DNA of 64,000 bases, from contig NZ_AP014690.1 in NCBI RefSeq assembly GCF_001547995.1, positions 2,353,001 through 2,417,000 on the forward strand, in the 5' to 3' direction. The notes below the pieces were generated by a model. The model was not told the DNA's origin, did no database searches, and saw nothing but the letters and a program-made list of their open reading frames with translations. The DNA comes from Asaia bogorensis NBRC 16594. GTDB taxonomy: Bacteria > Pseudomonadota > Alphaproteobacteria > Acetobacterales > Acetobacteraceae. How positions within the stretch are numbered: the stretch's first letter is position 1; the number at the start of each line of letters is the position of its first letter. This document shows positions 26,870 through 35,000 of this stretch, in pieces. A program made the translations under genes and the position numbers.

Positions 26870-27511
26870 ATGATGATGCAAGAACAGGCACAGACACCCC
26901 TGCGTCTCGGTACCCTCGCCCCAAATTTCCGCGCCCGCACGACATTGGGCCCCCTCACACTCAGTGATTTCAGGGGACGATGGGTTGTGCTTTTTTCGCA
27001 CCCCGCCGATTTCACGCCGGTCTGCACCAGTGAGTTCGTCGCCTTTGCAAAGGCCCAGCCACAATTCGATCAACTCGGCTGTCAGTTGATCGGCCTTTCC
27101 GTCGACTCGCTCTCGTCCCATCTGGCCTGGATCAACGCCATCGGGCGCGATCTCGGTACCGAAATCGGCTTCCCGGTGGTGGAGGATCCCTCCATGGCCG
27201 TTGCGCGAGCCTACGGCATGCTCGACTCCACAGCTCAGGACAGCAGCACAGTGCGCTCGACCTACATCATCGACCCTGAGGGACGGATACAGGCCATCCT
27301 GGTTTATCCTCTTTGTGTGGGCCGCTCGGTAAACGAAATTCTTCGCACGGTGTCGGCCCTGCAACGTGCCGCGCGTGGCGACGCCCTAACACCGGAGAGC
27401 TGGCAGCCTGGTGGTGCTATCTTCCGCCCCCCATCGCTCACCGTGGAAGAAATCAACACCCAGCACGAACAGCCCTGGTTCCACTGCCTTCAGGCGGATG
27501 ATTCGCAATGA
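26870..27511 (+). CDS. Peroxiredoxin, Prx6/1-Cys type
   Basis: The 213-residue thiol peroxidase has the peroxidatic Cys52 in HPADFTPVCTSEF, the NxxL-type VDSLSSHLAW segment, and the long C-terminal arm typical of Prx6 proteins (TPESWQPGGAIF). It should reduce peroxides or persulfide-related oxidants in the cytoplasm. Three ATG codons stand in a row at 26870-26878 behind AGGAG, so the exact start among them is open. The end overlaps the ArsR-type gene by four bases (ATGA). The pair is divergent from the sulfide-oxidation operon. Confidence 0.9.
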   Translation: MMMQEQAQTPLRLGTLAPNFRARTTLGPLTLSDFRGRWVVLFSHPADFTPVCTSEFVAFAKAQPQFDQLGCQLIGLSVDSLSSHLAWINAIGRDLGTEIGFPVVEDPSMAVARAYGMLDSTAQDSSTVRSTYIIDPEGRIQAILVYPLCVGRSVNEILRTVSALQRAARGDALTPESWQPGGAIFRPPSLTVEEINTQHEQPWFHCLQADDSQ

Positions 27512-27873
27512 CGCCCCTGAACGATCAGCATATGATGCGGCTCGTCGAGCGTCTCCGCCTTTATGGGCAGGGACAGCGCCTATCGATCCTCTCGGTCCTG
27601 ATCGATGCTCCATTTACCGTGGCTGAAATCGAGGCCCGTACCGGCATCGGTCAACCTGCCCTGTCACAACAGCTCGGAGAGTTACGGCGTGCTGGTATAA
27701 TTGTCTCCAGTCGCGCTGCCCGCGAGGTGATCTATGATTTTGCCTCACCCGCAGAGCGTATTCGGACCACAACCATCCTTGGACTGCTCGATGACCGGGA
27801 ATCATCATCACTTGCTCCGGCTACCGCCGAACCGCCGCGCTATGGGGCTCATTTCGCGTCGATTTTGCCTTGA
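27508..27873 (+). CDS. ArsR-family repressor, BigR-like, without cysteines
   Basis: The 121-residue winged-helix protein has the recognition region FTVAEIEARTGIGQPALSQQLGEL and the wing AREVIYDFAS. Its sequence and context place it with BigR/SqrR, which control persulfide dioxygenase and SQR genes. Those regulators sense sulfane sulfur through two cysteines; this protein has no cysteine at all, so a disulfide switch is impossible. It overlaps the peroxiredoxin gene and probably binds the palindrome at 26734-26777. The C-terminal tail after residue 95 is rich in Ser, Ala and Pro and is probably flexible. Confidence 0.82.
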   Translation: MTPLNDQHMMRLVERLRLYGQGQRLSILSVLIDAPFTVAEIEARTGIGQPALSQQLGELRRAGIIVSSRAAREVIYDFASPAERIRTTTILGLLDDRESSSLAPATAEPPRYGAHFASILP

Positions 27874-27995
27874 ATGCCCCTCTGATGACGTTGCAGGCGT
27901 GTGTCACGGCACATCCTGCCTGCTGAGACAGTTTCGCGAATCTTCCAATACTGATAACAGCCATTCGTATCCCATATGAAACGAACAGGCTCGAC

Positions 27996-28796
27996 ATGAC
28001 CCCTCCCAAATCCGGTCGGAATTCCTTTGTCCGGAGCGGTTTTCTGCTCTGCCTTCTCGCTTCGTGCACCACAGCACCCACCCAGCCTCTCGATACCGCC
28101 CATTTGCCGGATGAGCGTCTGGCCCTTGCAACCCCGCCATCGGCCGGGCTGGCTTCGCAAGGTGATGATGACCGCATTTTCGCTCGTACACGCGCGCTCA
28201 TGGGCTCGCCACGCTGGGCACTCGCGCAGAGCGACGCCGATTTGCGCCCTGCCCCCTTCCTCAAGGGCTTTTCCTGTGCGGCAGGCTTTACGATCGACAT
28301 CGCCCAGGCCCCGACTCTGGCGCGCATCCTCGACATGATGGCCAAGGCCGAAAGCGGCAGAACGTCGGAAGAAAAGCATTACTGGAAGCGCAAGCGTCCC
28401 TTTATCGGCAATGATGCGCCCATTTGCGTTGCGCGTGATGAGAGACTGGCGAAAAGCCCGTCTTACCCGTCGGGTCATACCATCGCCGGCTATTCCACCG
28501 CGCTTGTCCTCTCCGCACTTCTGCCGGAACGCAGCGCAGAACTGCTACAACGTGGTCGTGTGATTGGAGAAAGCCGCATCATATGCGGGGTGCATTGGGC
28601 GTCGGATGTTGCCGCAGGCTATCAGGCGGCCGGGGCCTTTGCCGTTACCACTCTTGAAAATCCGGCCATTCGGGCCCTGATGCCAAAGGCCCGTGAAGAG
28701 CTCCTTGCCATGCAGGCGGAGAAAACCCGCCCGGACGAGGCACGCTGCGCTCTGGAAGCTGAAGCGGCCGCCCACTCACCGTTTACAGATGATTGA
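27996..28796 (+). CDS. phoN: Class A acid phosphatase, lipoprotein (PAP2 superfamily)
   Basis: The 266-residue protein begins with a lipoprotein signal (FLLCLLASC, lipobox Cys24), so it is probably membrane-anchored in the periplasm. It carries the three phosphatase signatures KRKRPF, SYPSGHT and SRIICGVHWASD. It should release phosphate from a broad set of monoesters, which could include nucleotides and so feed nucleosides to the exported purine enzymes. Its own start at 27996 follows a 122-base gap after the ArsR gene. Confidence 0.88.
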   Translation: MTPPKSGRNSFVRSGFLLCLLASCTTAPTQPLDTAHLPDERLALATPPSAGLASQGDDDRIFARTRALMGSPRWALAQSDADLRPAPFLKGFSCAAGFTIDIAQAPTLARILDMMAKAESGRTSEEKHYWKRKRPFIGNDAPICVARDERLAKSPSYPSGHTIAGYSTALVLSALLPERSAELLQRGRVIGESRIICGVHWASDVAAGYQAAGAFAVTTLENPAIRALMPKAREELLAMQAEKTRPDEARCALEAEAAAHSPFTDD

Positions 28797-28814
28797 GCGA
28801 ACCGCCTTCTGGAT

Positions 28815-28852
28815 GAAAGAAAAGATCAGGCGACCCGAAAAATCGCCTGATC
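28815..28852 (-). terminator. Rho-independent terminator of the cys operon
   Basis: A perfect 10-base-pair stem, GATCAGGCGA / TCGCCTGATC (28824-28833 and 28843-28852), has a nine-base loop. Read on the minus strand it is followed by TTTTCTTTC. It starts just after the cysNC stop at 28859, so it ends that operon. On the plus strand no U-run follows, although it also lies 28 bases after phoN. Confidence 0.82.
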
Positions 28853-28858
28853 CGCTCT

Positions 28859-30739
28859 TCACGCGATGATCACACCGCGCACGAAGGACGCGAAACCCTG
28901 CACCGTTCCGTCCAAGGCCCCGAGCGTTTCAAGGCGCATTGCCGGGTTAGCCGGTGTTTCATAAGGCGCGCTGACGCCCGTGAAATCTGCAATCTTCCCG
29001 GCTCTCGCGGCAGCATAGAGTCCTTTCGGGTCACGGGATTCACAGATTTCCACCGCCGTATCCACATGGATCTCGTGGAAACCTTCGCCCACGATCTGCG
29101 CCGCAAGCGCACGGTCCTCGATCAGAGGGGAGACAAGAGCCACGATCACGGCCTGCCCACTCTCTGCCAGAATACGCGCCACATGGGCTGCGCGACGGAT
29201 ATTCTCGCGTCGATCTTCTGGCGAGAATCCGAGATCGCTGCACAGACCGGCGCGCAGCGTGTCGCCATCGAGCACTGTTGTACGAATTCCAGCTGCGACC
29301 AGATCGGTCTCGACCGCCCGGGCAATTGTGCTCTTGCCCGAACCCGGCAGGCCAGTCAGCCAGAACACAGCGCCCTTGTGACCATGCAAAGACTGGCGCT
29401 GCGCGGCAGTTACCTTGCTGGCTGTCGGGTGGATGGCATGGGCACCGTCCGGCAGTTCAGCAGCCCCAAGCAGTGGCGCACCGCCCACGATGCGCTGGAA
29501 GCGATCCACCAGCACACCACGCCCATCGCTGTAACCTGGCGAGAACGGGTCGAACAGGATGGCATGAGAGGCCACAAGGGTGATCTCGGCAAACCCATCC
29601 GGCGGCACCTCGTCACCGGGCGACAGCGTGAGATCATCAAGGTTCACGACGGCATCGATCGAGGCGACCGTCACATCATGTTCGGCTGTGGCCAGACGCA
29701 GGGTAAAGCTTTCACCCACACGCAGGGGCTCACCACGCAGCCAGAAAAGACGCGTGCGTAGGCGCGCTGTGCGGATCGGTGCCGCCCCATTTTCCTGCGC
29801 CGGATAAAGCAGATCCCCACGATCCGGCACCAGATCGGGCTCCAGACGCAACGCGATGGATTCACCTGCTCCCGCGACAGGATTTTCCGGCGCATGCCAG
29901 CGGCAGATTTCTGCAACTGTGGCCTGCTGCCCCTGTGAGCCGATCATGATGCGATCGCCTGCGCGTATGACACCGCGTTCGATCCGCCCGGCGACATAAC
30001 GCACATCGTCGAAGCGATAGACATCCTGCACAGGCATACGGAAATCGAGAGCCAGGCGTGAGGCCGGTGCCGGTACGGCGGCCAGAGCCTCAACCAGCGT
30101 CGGCCCCGTGTACCAGGGCGCGCGCTCCGAGCGGCTGGCAATGTTGTCGCCATCACGAGCGGAGGCCGGTACGAAGGCCTCGACTGTGATTTCGAGACGA
30201 CCCAGCAAGTCGCGCACATCGGCTTCGGCCTGGGCGATCTTCGCCTGATCGAAATCCAGCAGATCGGATTTGTTGAGCAGCACGATCACATGACGGATGC
30301 CGATCAGGCGCAGAAGCATCGCGTGACGACGCGTCTGCTCCTGAGCGCCCTCAAGCGCGTCTACCACAAGGACGGCGGCTTCGGCGTCAGCGGCACCAGT
30401 GATCATGTTACGCAGAAACTGGCGATGGCCGGGCGCATCGACAATAACGAACTCGCGCCCGCCCAGATGGAAAGGAATACGGGTGGAATCGACAGTTACG
30501 CCCTGATCGCGCTCGATCTGAAGCGAGTCGAGAAGGAAGCTCCATTCGACAGTAAGGCCGCGCTTGCGGCTGCTCTCAACAATCTGAGCGAGCTTTCCGT
30601 CCTGCAGGCTGTCCGTGTCGTAAAGCAGACGGCCAATAAGCGTCGACTTGCCGTGATCGACATGGCCAACAATAACGATCGGCGTGGCAGCTGCGCGCAG
30701 CGAGGCTGGGAGGTCGTTGTTTTTCATGATTTCGCCCAT
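28859..30739 (-). CDS. cysNC: Bifunctional sulfate adenylyltransferase subunit 1 / APS kinase
   Basis: The 626-residue fusion has an EF-Tu-like GTPase (CysN) at residues 20-440, with GHVDHGKST at 25-33 and [12 protein letters not shown], and an APS kinase (CysC) from about residue 452 with P-loop GLPGSGKST. CysN with CysD makes adenosine 5'-phosphosulfate from sulfate, and CysC phosphorylates it to PAPS. ATG 30739 lies three bases after the cysD stop; ATG 30727 is an alternative start. The presence of the kinase next to an APS-type reductase suggests that both APS and PAPS pools are made. Confidence 0.95.
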   Translation of the reverse strand: MGEIMKNNDLPASLRAAATPIVIVGHVDHGKSTLIGRLLYDTDSLQDGKLAQIVESSRKRGLTVEWSFLLDSLQIERDQGVTVDSTRIPFHLGGREFVIVDAPGHRQFLRNMITGAADAEAAVLVVDALEGAQEQTRRHAMLLRLIGIRHVIVLLNKSDLLDFDQAKIAQAEADVRDLLGRLEITVEAFVPASARDGDNIASRSERAPWYTGPTLVEALAAVPAPASRLALDFRMPVQDVYRFDDVRYVAGRIERGVIRAGDRIMIGSQGQQATVAEICRWHAPENPVAGAGESIALRLEPDLVPDRGDLLYPAQENGAAPIRTARLRTRLFWLRGEPLRVGESFTLRLATAEHDVTVASIDAVVNLDDLTLSPGDEVPPDGFAEITLVASHAILFDPFSPGYSDGRGVLVDRFQRIVGGAPLLGAAELPDGAHAIHPTASKVTAAQRQSLHGHKGAVFWLTGLPGSGKSTIARAVETDLVAAGIRTTVLDGDTLRAGLCSDLGFSPEDRRENIRRAAHVARILAESGQAVIVALVSPLIEDRALAAQIVGEGFHEIHVDTAVEICESRDPKGLYAAARAGKIADFTGVSAPYETPANPAMRLETLGALDGTVQGFASFVRGVIIA

Positions 30740-30742
30740 GGC

Positions 30743-31576
30743 TCAGAGATAACCCGCAACACGCAGACGCTCGAACGCGTCTTCTGATTCATGATCCATC
30801 GCGCGACCAGCACGCTCGGATGTCTTGCTGTTTTCAAGCTCGGCAATCACCTCGGCGAGAGTCGAGGCATTGCTGTCGATGGGGCTCGTGATGTCCTGGT
30901 CACCCAGCGAGCGGTAACGCTTGCCGTTCTTCGCGAAATACAGATCGACCAGCGGGATGTTTTCGCGCTCGATGTAGCGCCAGATATCGATTTCGCGCCA
31001 CGACAGCAGCGGATGCACACGGATATGCATCCCGTCCTCATAAGGGGTGGCGTACTGGTCCCAGAATTCCGGCGGCTGATTGCGTACATCCCAGCGATGA
31101 CCCGCCCCACGCGGGCTGAACACGCGCTCCTTGGCGCGGGTTGCCTGCTCGTCACGGCGGATGCCGGCAATGACCCCGCGCAGCTTGTGCTTTTCAATCA
31201 GGCTGGCCAGACCGGCGGTCTTGCGCGCTGCAGAACGCGCCGCAGGCGGCAGGGACGGATCGATTTCCTCAACCGGCGGGCAATCGCCAAGCATCAGGTC
31301 GAGGTTCCACTTCTTGGTGTATTCCTCGCGAAAGGCATACATCTCAGGGAATTTCTTGCCCGTATCGACATGCATGACCGGAAACGGCACGCGGCCCATG
31401 AACGCCTTGCGTGCCAGCCAGACCATGACATTGCTGTCCTTGCCCAGAGACCAGAGCAGGGAGAGCGGACGCAGCTTGCGATAGGCCTCACGCAGAATGA
31501 AGATGCTCTGCGCCTCAAGCTGATCGAGATCGTCCATGGCACGCGGCGTGGCGAGGGTGGGGGACGCCAAACTCAT
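30743..31576 (-). CDS. cysD: Sulfate adenylyltransferase subunit 2
   Basis: The 277-residue protein is the ATP-pyrophosphatase subunit that adenylates sulfate together with CysN. It has the modified PP-loop LLWSLGKDSNVMVWLARKAF, the HVDTGKKFPEM block, IRRDEQATRAKER and the C-terminal RYRSLGDQDITSPI. I chose ATG 31576 with GGAG seven bases upstream; earlier in-frame starts lie inside cysH. It sits between cysH (11 bases) and cysNC (3 bases). Confidence 0.95.
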   Translation of the reverse strand: MSLASPTLATPRAMDDLDQLEAQSIFILREAYRKLRPLSLLWSLGKDSNVMVWLARKAFMGRVPFPVMHVDTGKKFPEMYAFREEYTKKWNLDLMLGDCPPVEEIDPSLPPAARSAARKTAGLASLIEKHKLRGVIAGIRRDEQATRAKERVFSPRGAGHRWDVRNQPPEFWDQYATPYEDGMHIRVHPLLSWREIDIWRYIERENIPLVDLYFAKNGKRYRSLGDQDITSPIDSNASTLAEVIAELENSKTSERAGRAMDHESEDAFERLRVAGYL

Positions 31577-31587
31577 TTTATGCTCCG

Positions 31588-32271
31588 TTATCGCGCTGGC
31601 AGGTGAATGCCGCATTCGGTTTTGGTCTGGCCGGCCCAGCGTCCGGCTCTGGGGTCCTCACCTTCGGCCACGGCCCGTGTGCAGGGCGCACAGCCGATGG
31701 ATTTGAAACCGAGGGCCGTCAGGGGGTGACGCGGCAAGTCACGCCGGGTCATTTCGCTTGCGATGCGCTCGCGCGTCCAGGAGGCAAGCGGATTGATCTT
31801 AGCTCGCCCGTCCGCAAGCGGCTCGAAGACGGCCATCGAGGCGCGTGTCGCTGCCTGACCGCGTTTGCGCCCGGTTATCCACGCATCGAAATCGTTCAAT
31901 GCGTCATCCATAGGCTCGACCTTGCGCAAGGCGCAGCAGGCATCCGGGTCGAAATCGGCCAGCATGTCCTGTGGATCACGATCATGCAGCGCCTTGGCCG
32001 AGGGCGCGATATTCACAACCCCGGTCAGTCCAAGGTGATCGATCAGGGCATCACGATAGCTCAGCGTCTCGGGGAAATGGCGCTTGGTATCGAGAAAGAA
32101 TATCGGAAAATCGCGGTCGATATCGGCAACCAGAGCAAGAAGCAGCGCGGATTCGGCCCCAAAGGACGAGACAAGCGCCATACGCCCTGAAAGCACCTCC
32201 ATGGAGCGCTCCAGGATTGCTTCCTCGCCGGTCGTTTCAAGGATCTGCCGTTCGGTCTGGGTCAGGGCCAT
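31588..32271 (-). CDS. cysH: Assimilatory adenylyl-sulfate (APS) reductase
   Basis: The 227-residue reductase makes sulfite from activated sulfate. It has the PP-loop-like SSFGAES and the LDTKRHFPETL block. Cys112-Cys113 and Cys194-x2-Cys197 form the 4Fe-4S motif that marks APS-type reductases, and the catalytic cysteine is Cys220 in TKTECGIHL. It is first of cysH-cysD-cysNC. The sulfite reductase that should follow is not in this window. Confidence 0.93.
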   Translation of the reverse strand: MALTQTERQILETTGEEAILERSMEVLSGRMALVSSFGAESALLLALVADIDRDFPIFFLDTKRHFPETLSYRDALIDHLGLTGVVNIAPSAKALHDRDPQDMLADFDPDACCALRKVEPMDDALNDFDAWITGRKRGQAATRASMAVFEPLADGRAKINPLASWTRERIASEMTRRDLPRHPLTALGFKSIGCAPCTRAVAEGEDPRAGRWAGQTKTECGIHLPAR

Positions 32272-32364
32272 GATCGGTTAAATCCACACTGAAAAATCGC
32301 TTATTGCGCCATCACGCTCGACATAATACCTCAGACAACACCGTGCAATGGGTAAACTACGAAC

Positions 32365-33780
32365 TCACGCTTCTTTATGGTGAATTGTTTCCCAACGCCC
32401 CGAGCGGCGGTGGTTCACCACCTCCCCCACAAGGGTGAGCGCCGGGCTTGCCACATTGCGCTCGATAACCAACGCAGGCAGCGTCGCAAGCGTTGCCACA
32501 TGCACGCGCTGATCATGACGCGTGCCATGCTCGATTACAGCGGCGGGCCAGTCGGCGGGCAGGCCATGGGCCTGAAGCTGGGCGCAGAGATCTGCCATCG
32601 GCGCGAGCCCCATATAGATGGCGAGTGTCTGCCCTTTCTTGGCCAGACTCGGCCAATCCAGATTGAGCGTGCCATCGGCGCGGGCGTGACCGGTGACAAA
32701 CACACAGCTCTGTGCGCAGTCCCGATGCGTCAGTGGGATGCCTGCCGCCGCGCCACAACCACTGGCTGCCGTGATGCCGGGGATGACGCGTACAGTGACA
32801 CCCGCATCCACCAGCGCCTCCATTTCCTCACCACCACGCCCGAAAATGAACGGATCGCCTCCCTTCAGGCGCAGAACGCGTTCACCCGCTTTGGCGCGGC
32901 GTATCAACTCGTCATTGATCCCTTCCTGCGGCAAGGTGTGGTGGCTGCGCTTCTTTCCAACGAACACACGCTCTGCGTCACGCCGTACGCGGTCCATGAT
33001 TGCGGTTGGAATCAACTGGTCATACAGGACGGTGTCGGCATTCTGCATCAGGCGCAGGGCCGCCAGCGTGAGAAGGTCCGGATCACCCGGCCCGGCACCG
33101 ACCAGCCAGACCTCGCCTTCTCTCGGCACGCCACCTAGGCTGCGTTCGAGACTGGCTCTTGCAGCCTCATCCTCTCCCCGCAAAGCCTGCTCGGCACCCG
33201 TGCCATCGACAAAATCCTCCCATGCCCGTCGCCGGATCATGGTGTCCGGCTGGGCACGGCGTATCCAAGTGCGCTGCGCCTGCATGAAGCGCGCGAGACG
33301 CGAGAGCCCATCGGGAAGCAGCGCCTCAATCTGGGTGCGCAGGCGCCGGGCCAGTACGGGCGCTGCGCCATTGGTCGAGATCGCAATCTGGACCGGGGTC
33401 CGGTCAATAATGGCAGGGGTGATGAAAGTGGATGGCTCAGGATCGTCAACGACGCAGATATTCACCCCCTGTTCGCGCGCCTGTGCCGCAATGACGCGAT
33501 TGAACGCAGCATCCTCGGTGGCCGCGAAAACAATGCGCATCTCCCCCAGCAACGCGCTGATACGATGTGCGTCGAGTGCCTCGCCGAGATGGGTGACGTG
33601 GCCGCTGTCGATCGCCTGGCGGATTTCGATGTCATGAACCGGACCGATCTGGGCGATATCATCACAGCGCCCCAAAAGCAGGCGCAGCTTGTTAGCGGCC
33701 ACCTGCCCGCCCCCGATTACGAGAGCGCGGCCATCATCGAGGCGCAGGGCGATAGGGAGATAGGTCGCTTCCTTGGTCAT
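32365..33780 (-). CDS. cysG: Siroheme synthase CysG
   Basis: The trifunctional protein (about 471 residues) makes siroheme, the cofactor of sulfite reductase. The N-terminal part (YLPIALRLDDGRALVIGGG, then TNGAAPVLARRLR) is precorrin-2 dehydrogenase and ferrochelatase. The C-terminal part (VWLVGAGPGDPDLLTLAALR, LRLKGGDPFIFGRGGEE, PGITAASG) is uroporphyrinogen-III methyltransferase. ATG 33780 gives the usual N-terminus, but AGGAGG sits only one base before it, which is too close. ATG 33879 with AGGGG upstream would add 33 residues. It lies 93 bases upstream of cysH on the same strand order and fits sulfate assimilation. Confidence 0.92.
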   Translation of the reverse strand: MTKEATYLPIALRLDDGRALVIGGGQVAANKLRLLLGRCDDIAQIGPVHDIEIRQAIDSGHVTHLGEALDAHRISALLGEMRIVFAATEDAAFNRVIAAQAREQGVNICVVDDPEPSTFITPAIIDRTPVQIAISTNGAAPVLARRLRTQIEALLPDGLSRLARFMQAQRTWIRRAQPDTMIRRRAWEDFVDGTGAEQALRGEDEAARASLERSLGGVPREGEVWLVGAGPGDPDLLTLAALRLMQNADTVLYDQLIPTAIMDRVRRDAERVFVGKKRSHHTLPQEGINDELIRRAKAGERVLRLKGGDPFIFGRGGEEMEALVDAGVTVRVIPGITAASGCGAAAGIPLTHRDCAQSCVFVTGHARADGTLNLDWPSLAKKGQTLAIYMGLAPMADLCAQLQAHGLPADWPAAVIEHGTRHDQRVHVATLATLPALVIERNVASPALTLVGEVVNHRRSGRWETIHHKEA

Positions 33781-34090
33781 TCCTCCTGTATGGCGTGCCC
33801 TATGCGCCGCGCCAAGATCGGCGGCGACACAGCCCCGCTCACTTGCCTGGGCAAGGGCACTTGAAAACTCTCCGGACATACGCCCCTGTCATCCCCTCCC
33901 GTGATGTGACGACGGTGCAGGCAAAGGATGGCTGAAAGAAACCACACGAAAATGTCGGCTGGGCAGTCTGAGCATCCCTGATACCATGCCCAGCATATGA
34001 GCGGCTCGAAACGATAATGTGTTCAGCGAGCCGCCAGATCATGTCCGCCCCGACAGTCACGGGCCGGACCGTCCAGAGAAGGATCCAGCC

Positions 34091-34858
34091 ATGTCCGAGC
34101 CCGCCCTTTTTTCCCTCAAGGGCAAGCGCGCCCTCATCACCGGCGCCTCGCGCGGCATCGGCTATACGCTCGCACAGGGTCTGGGGCGCTACGGGGCTGA
34201 AATCATTCTCAACGGGCGTGACCCGGCACATCTCGATTCCGCACGGGCCCGTCTTGAGGGCGAGGGCATCGTGACACGCGGCAGCGTCTTCGATGTCACC
34301 AATCAGGATCAGGTCATTGCAGGTGTCGAGGCCGTCGAGGCCGAAGGACCGATCGATATCCTGATCAACAACGCCGGCATCCAGTTCCGCTCGCCTCTCG
34401 ACCAGTTTCCGCGTGCCGAATGGGACCGTCTGATCTCCACCAATCTCAGCTCGGTGTTTTTTGTCGCCCAGGCGGTCTCGAAAGGCATGATCACGCGTGG
34501 GCGCGGCAAGATCATCAACATCTGTTCTGTGCAGAGCGAGCTGGCGCGTCCCGGCATTGCCCCCTACACCGCAACCAAGGGGGCCGTGAAAATGCTCACC
34601 AAGGGCATGGCGACCGACTGGGCACGGCACGGGCTGCAGATCAACGGGCTGGCCCCGGGGTATTTCGAAACGGAGATGAACGCAGCCCTTGTTGCCGATC
34701 CGGCCTTTTCCTCATGGCTGTGCCAGCGCACCCCCGCGGCACGATGGGGCAAGAGTGAGGAGCTGGTAGGCGCTGCTGTGTTTCTCGCCTCCGAGGCCTC
34801 GAGCTTCGTCAATGGGCATATACTGACTGTTGACGGGGGTTTGACGGCATCCGTGTAA
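34091..34858 (+). CDS. gno: Gluconate 5-dehydrogenase (5-keto-D-gluconate reductase)
   Basis: The 255-residue short-chain dehydrogenase interconverts gluconate and 5-ketogluconate with NADP(H) in the cytoplasm. It closely follows the Gluconobacter enzyme: LFSLKGKRALITGASRGIG, NNAGIQFRSPL, ICSVQSELARPGIAPYTATKG with the catalytic Ser-Tyr-Lys, and LQINGLAPGYFETEM. ATG 34091 has AAGGA upstream. It is alone, divergent from cysG. Of all genes here it points most clearly to an acetic acid bacterium. Confidence 0.92.
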   Translation: MSEPALFSLKGKRALITGASRGIGYTLAQGLGRYGAEIILNGRDPAHLDSARARLEGEGIVTRGSVFDVTNQDQVIAGVEAVEAEGPIDILINNAGIQFRSPLDQFPRAEWDRLISTNLSSVFFVAQAVSKGMITRGRGKIINICSVQSELARPGIAPYTATKGAVKMLTKGMATDWARHGLQINGLAPGYFETEMNAALVADPAFSSWLCQRTPAARWGKSEELVGAAVFLASEASSFVNGHILTVDGGLTASV

Positions 34859-35000
34859 TCGGCCCCGGATTCTGTATTTACGCTTTCACGTTCAGGGGGC
34901 TATGACTGAACCGGATCAAGCGGGCTCATCGTATGGTGCCTGAGACGCCTGTCCTGCCCTCGCAACCCGGGGGCAGCCTGAACATCCGGGGGCGTATCAC

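Noticed and set aside
30791-31606. A 271-codon plus-strand frame
   Set aside because: Antisense to cysD, which has clear motifs and operon context.
33779-33800. AGGAGG before ATG 33780 as the cysG ribosome site
   Set aside because: Its spacing of one base is too short to serve that ATG; the start was chosen on family length, and ATG 33879 remains possible.
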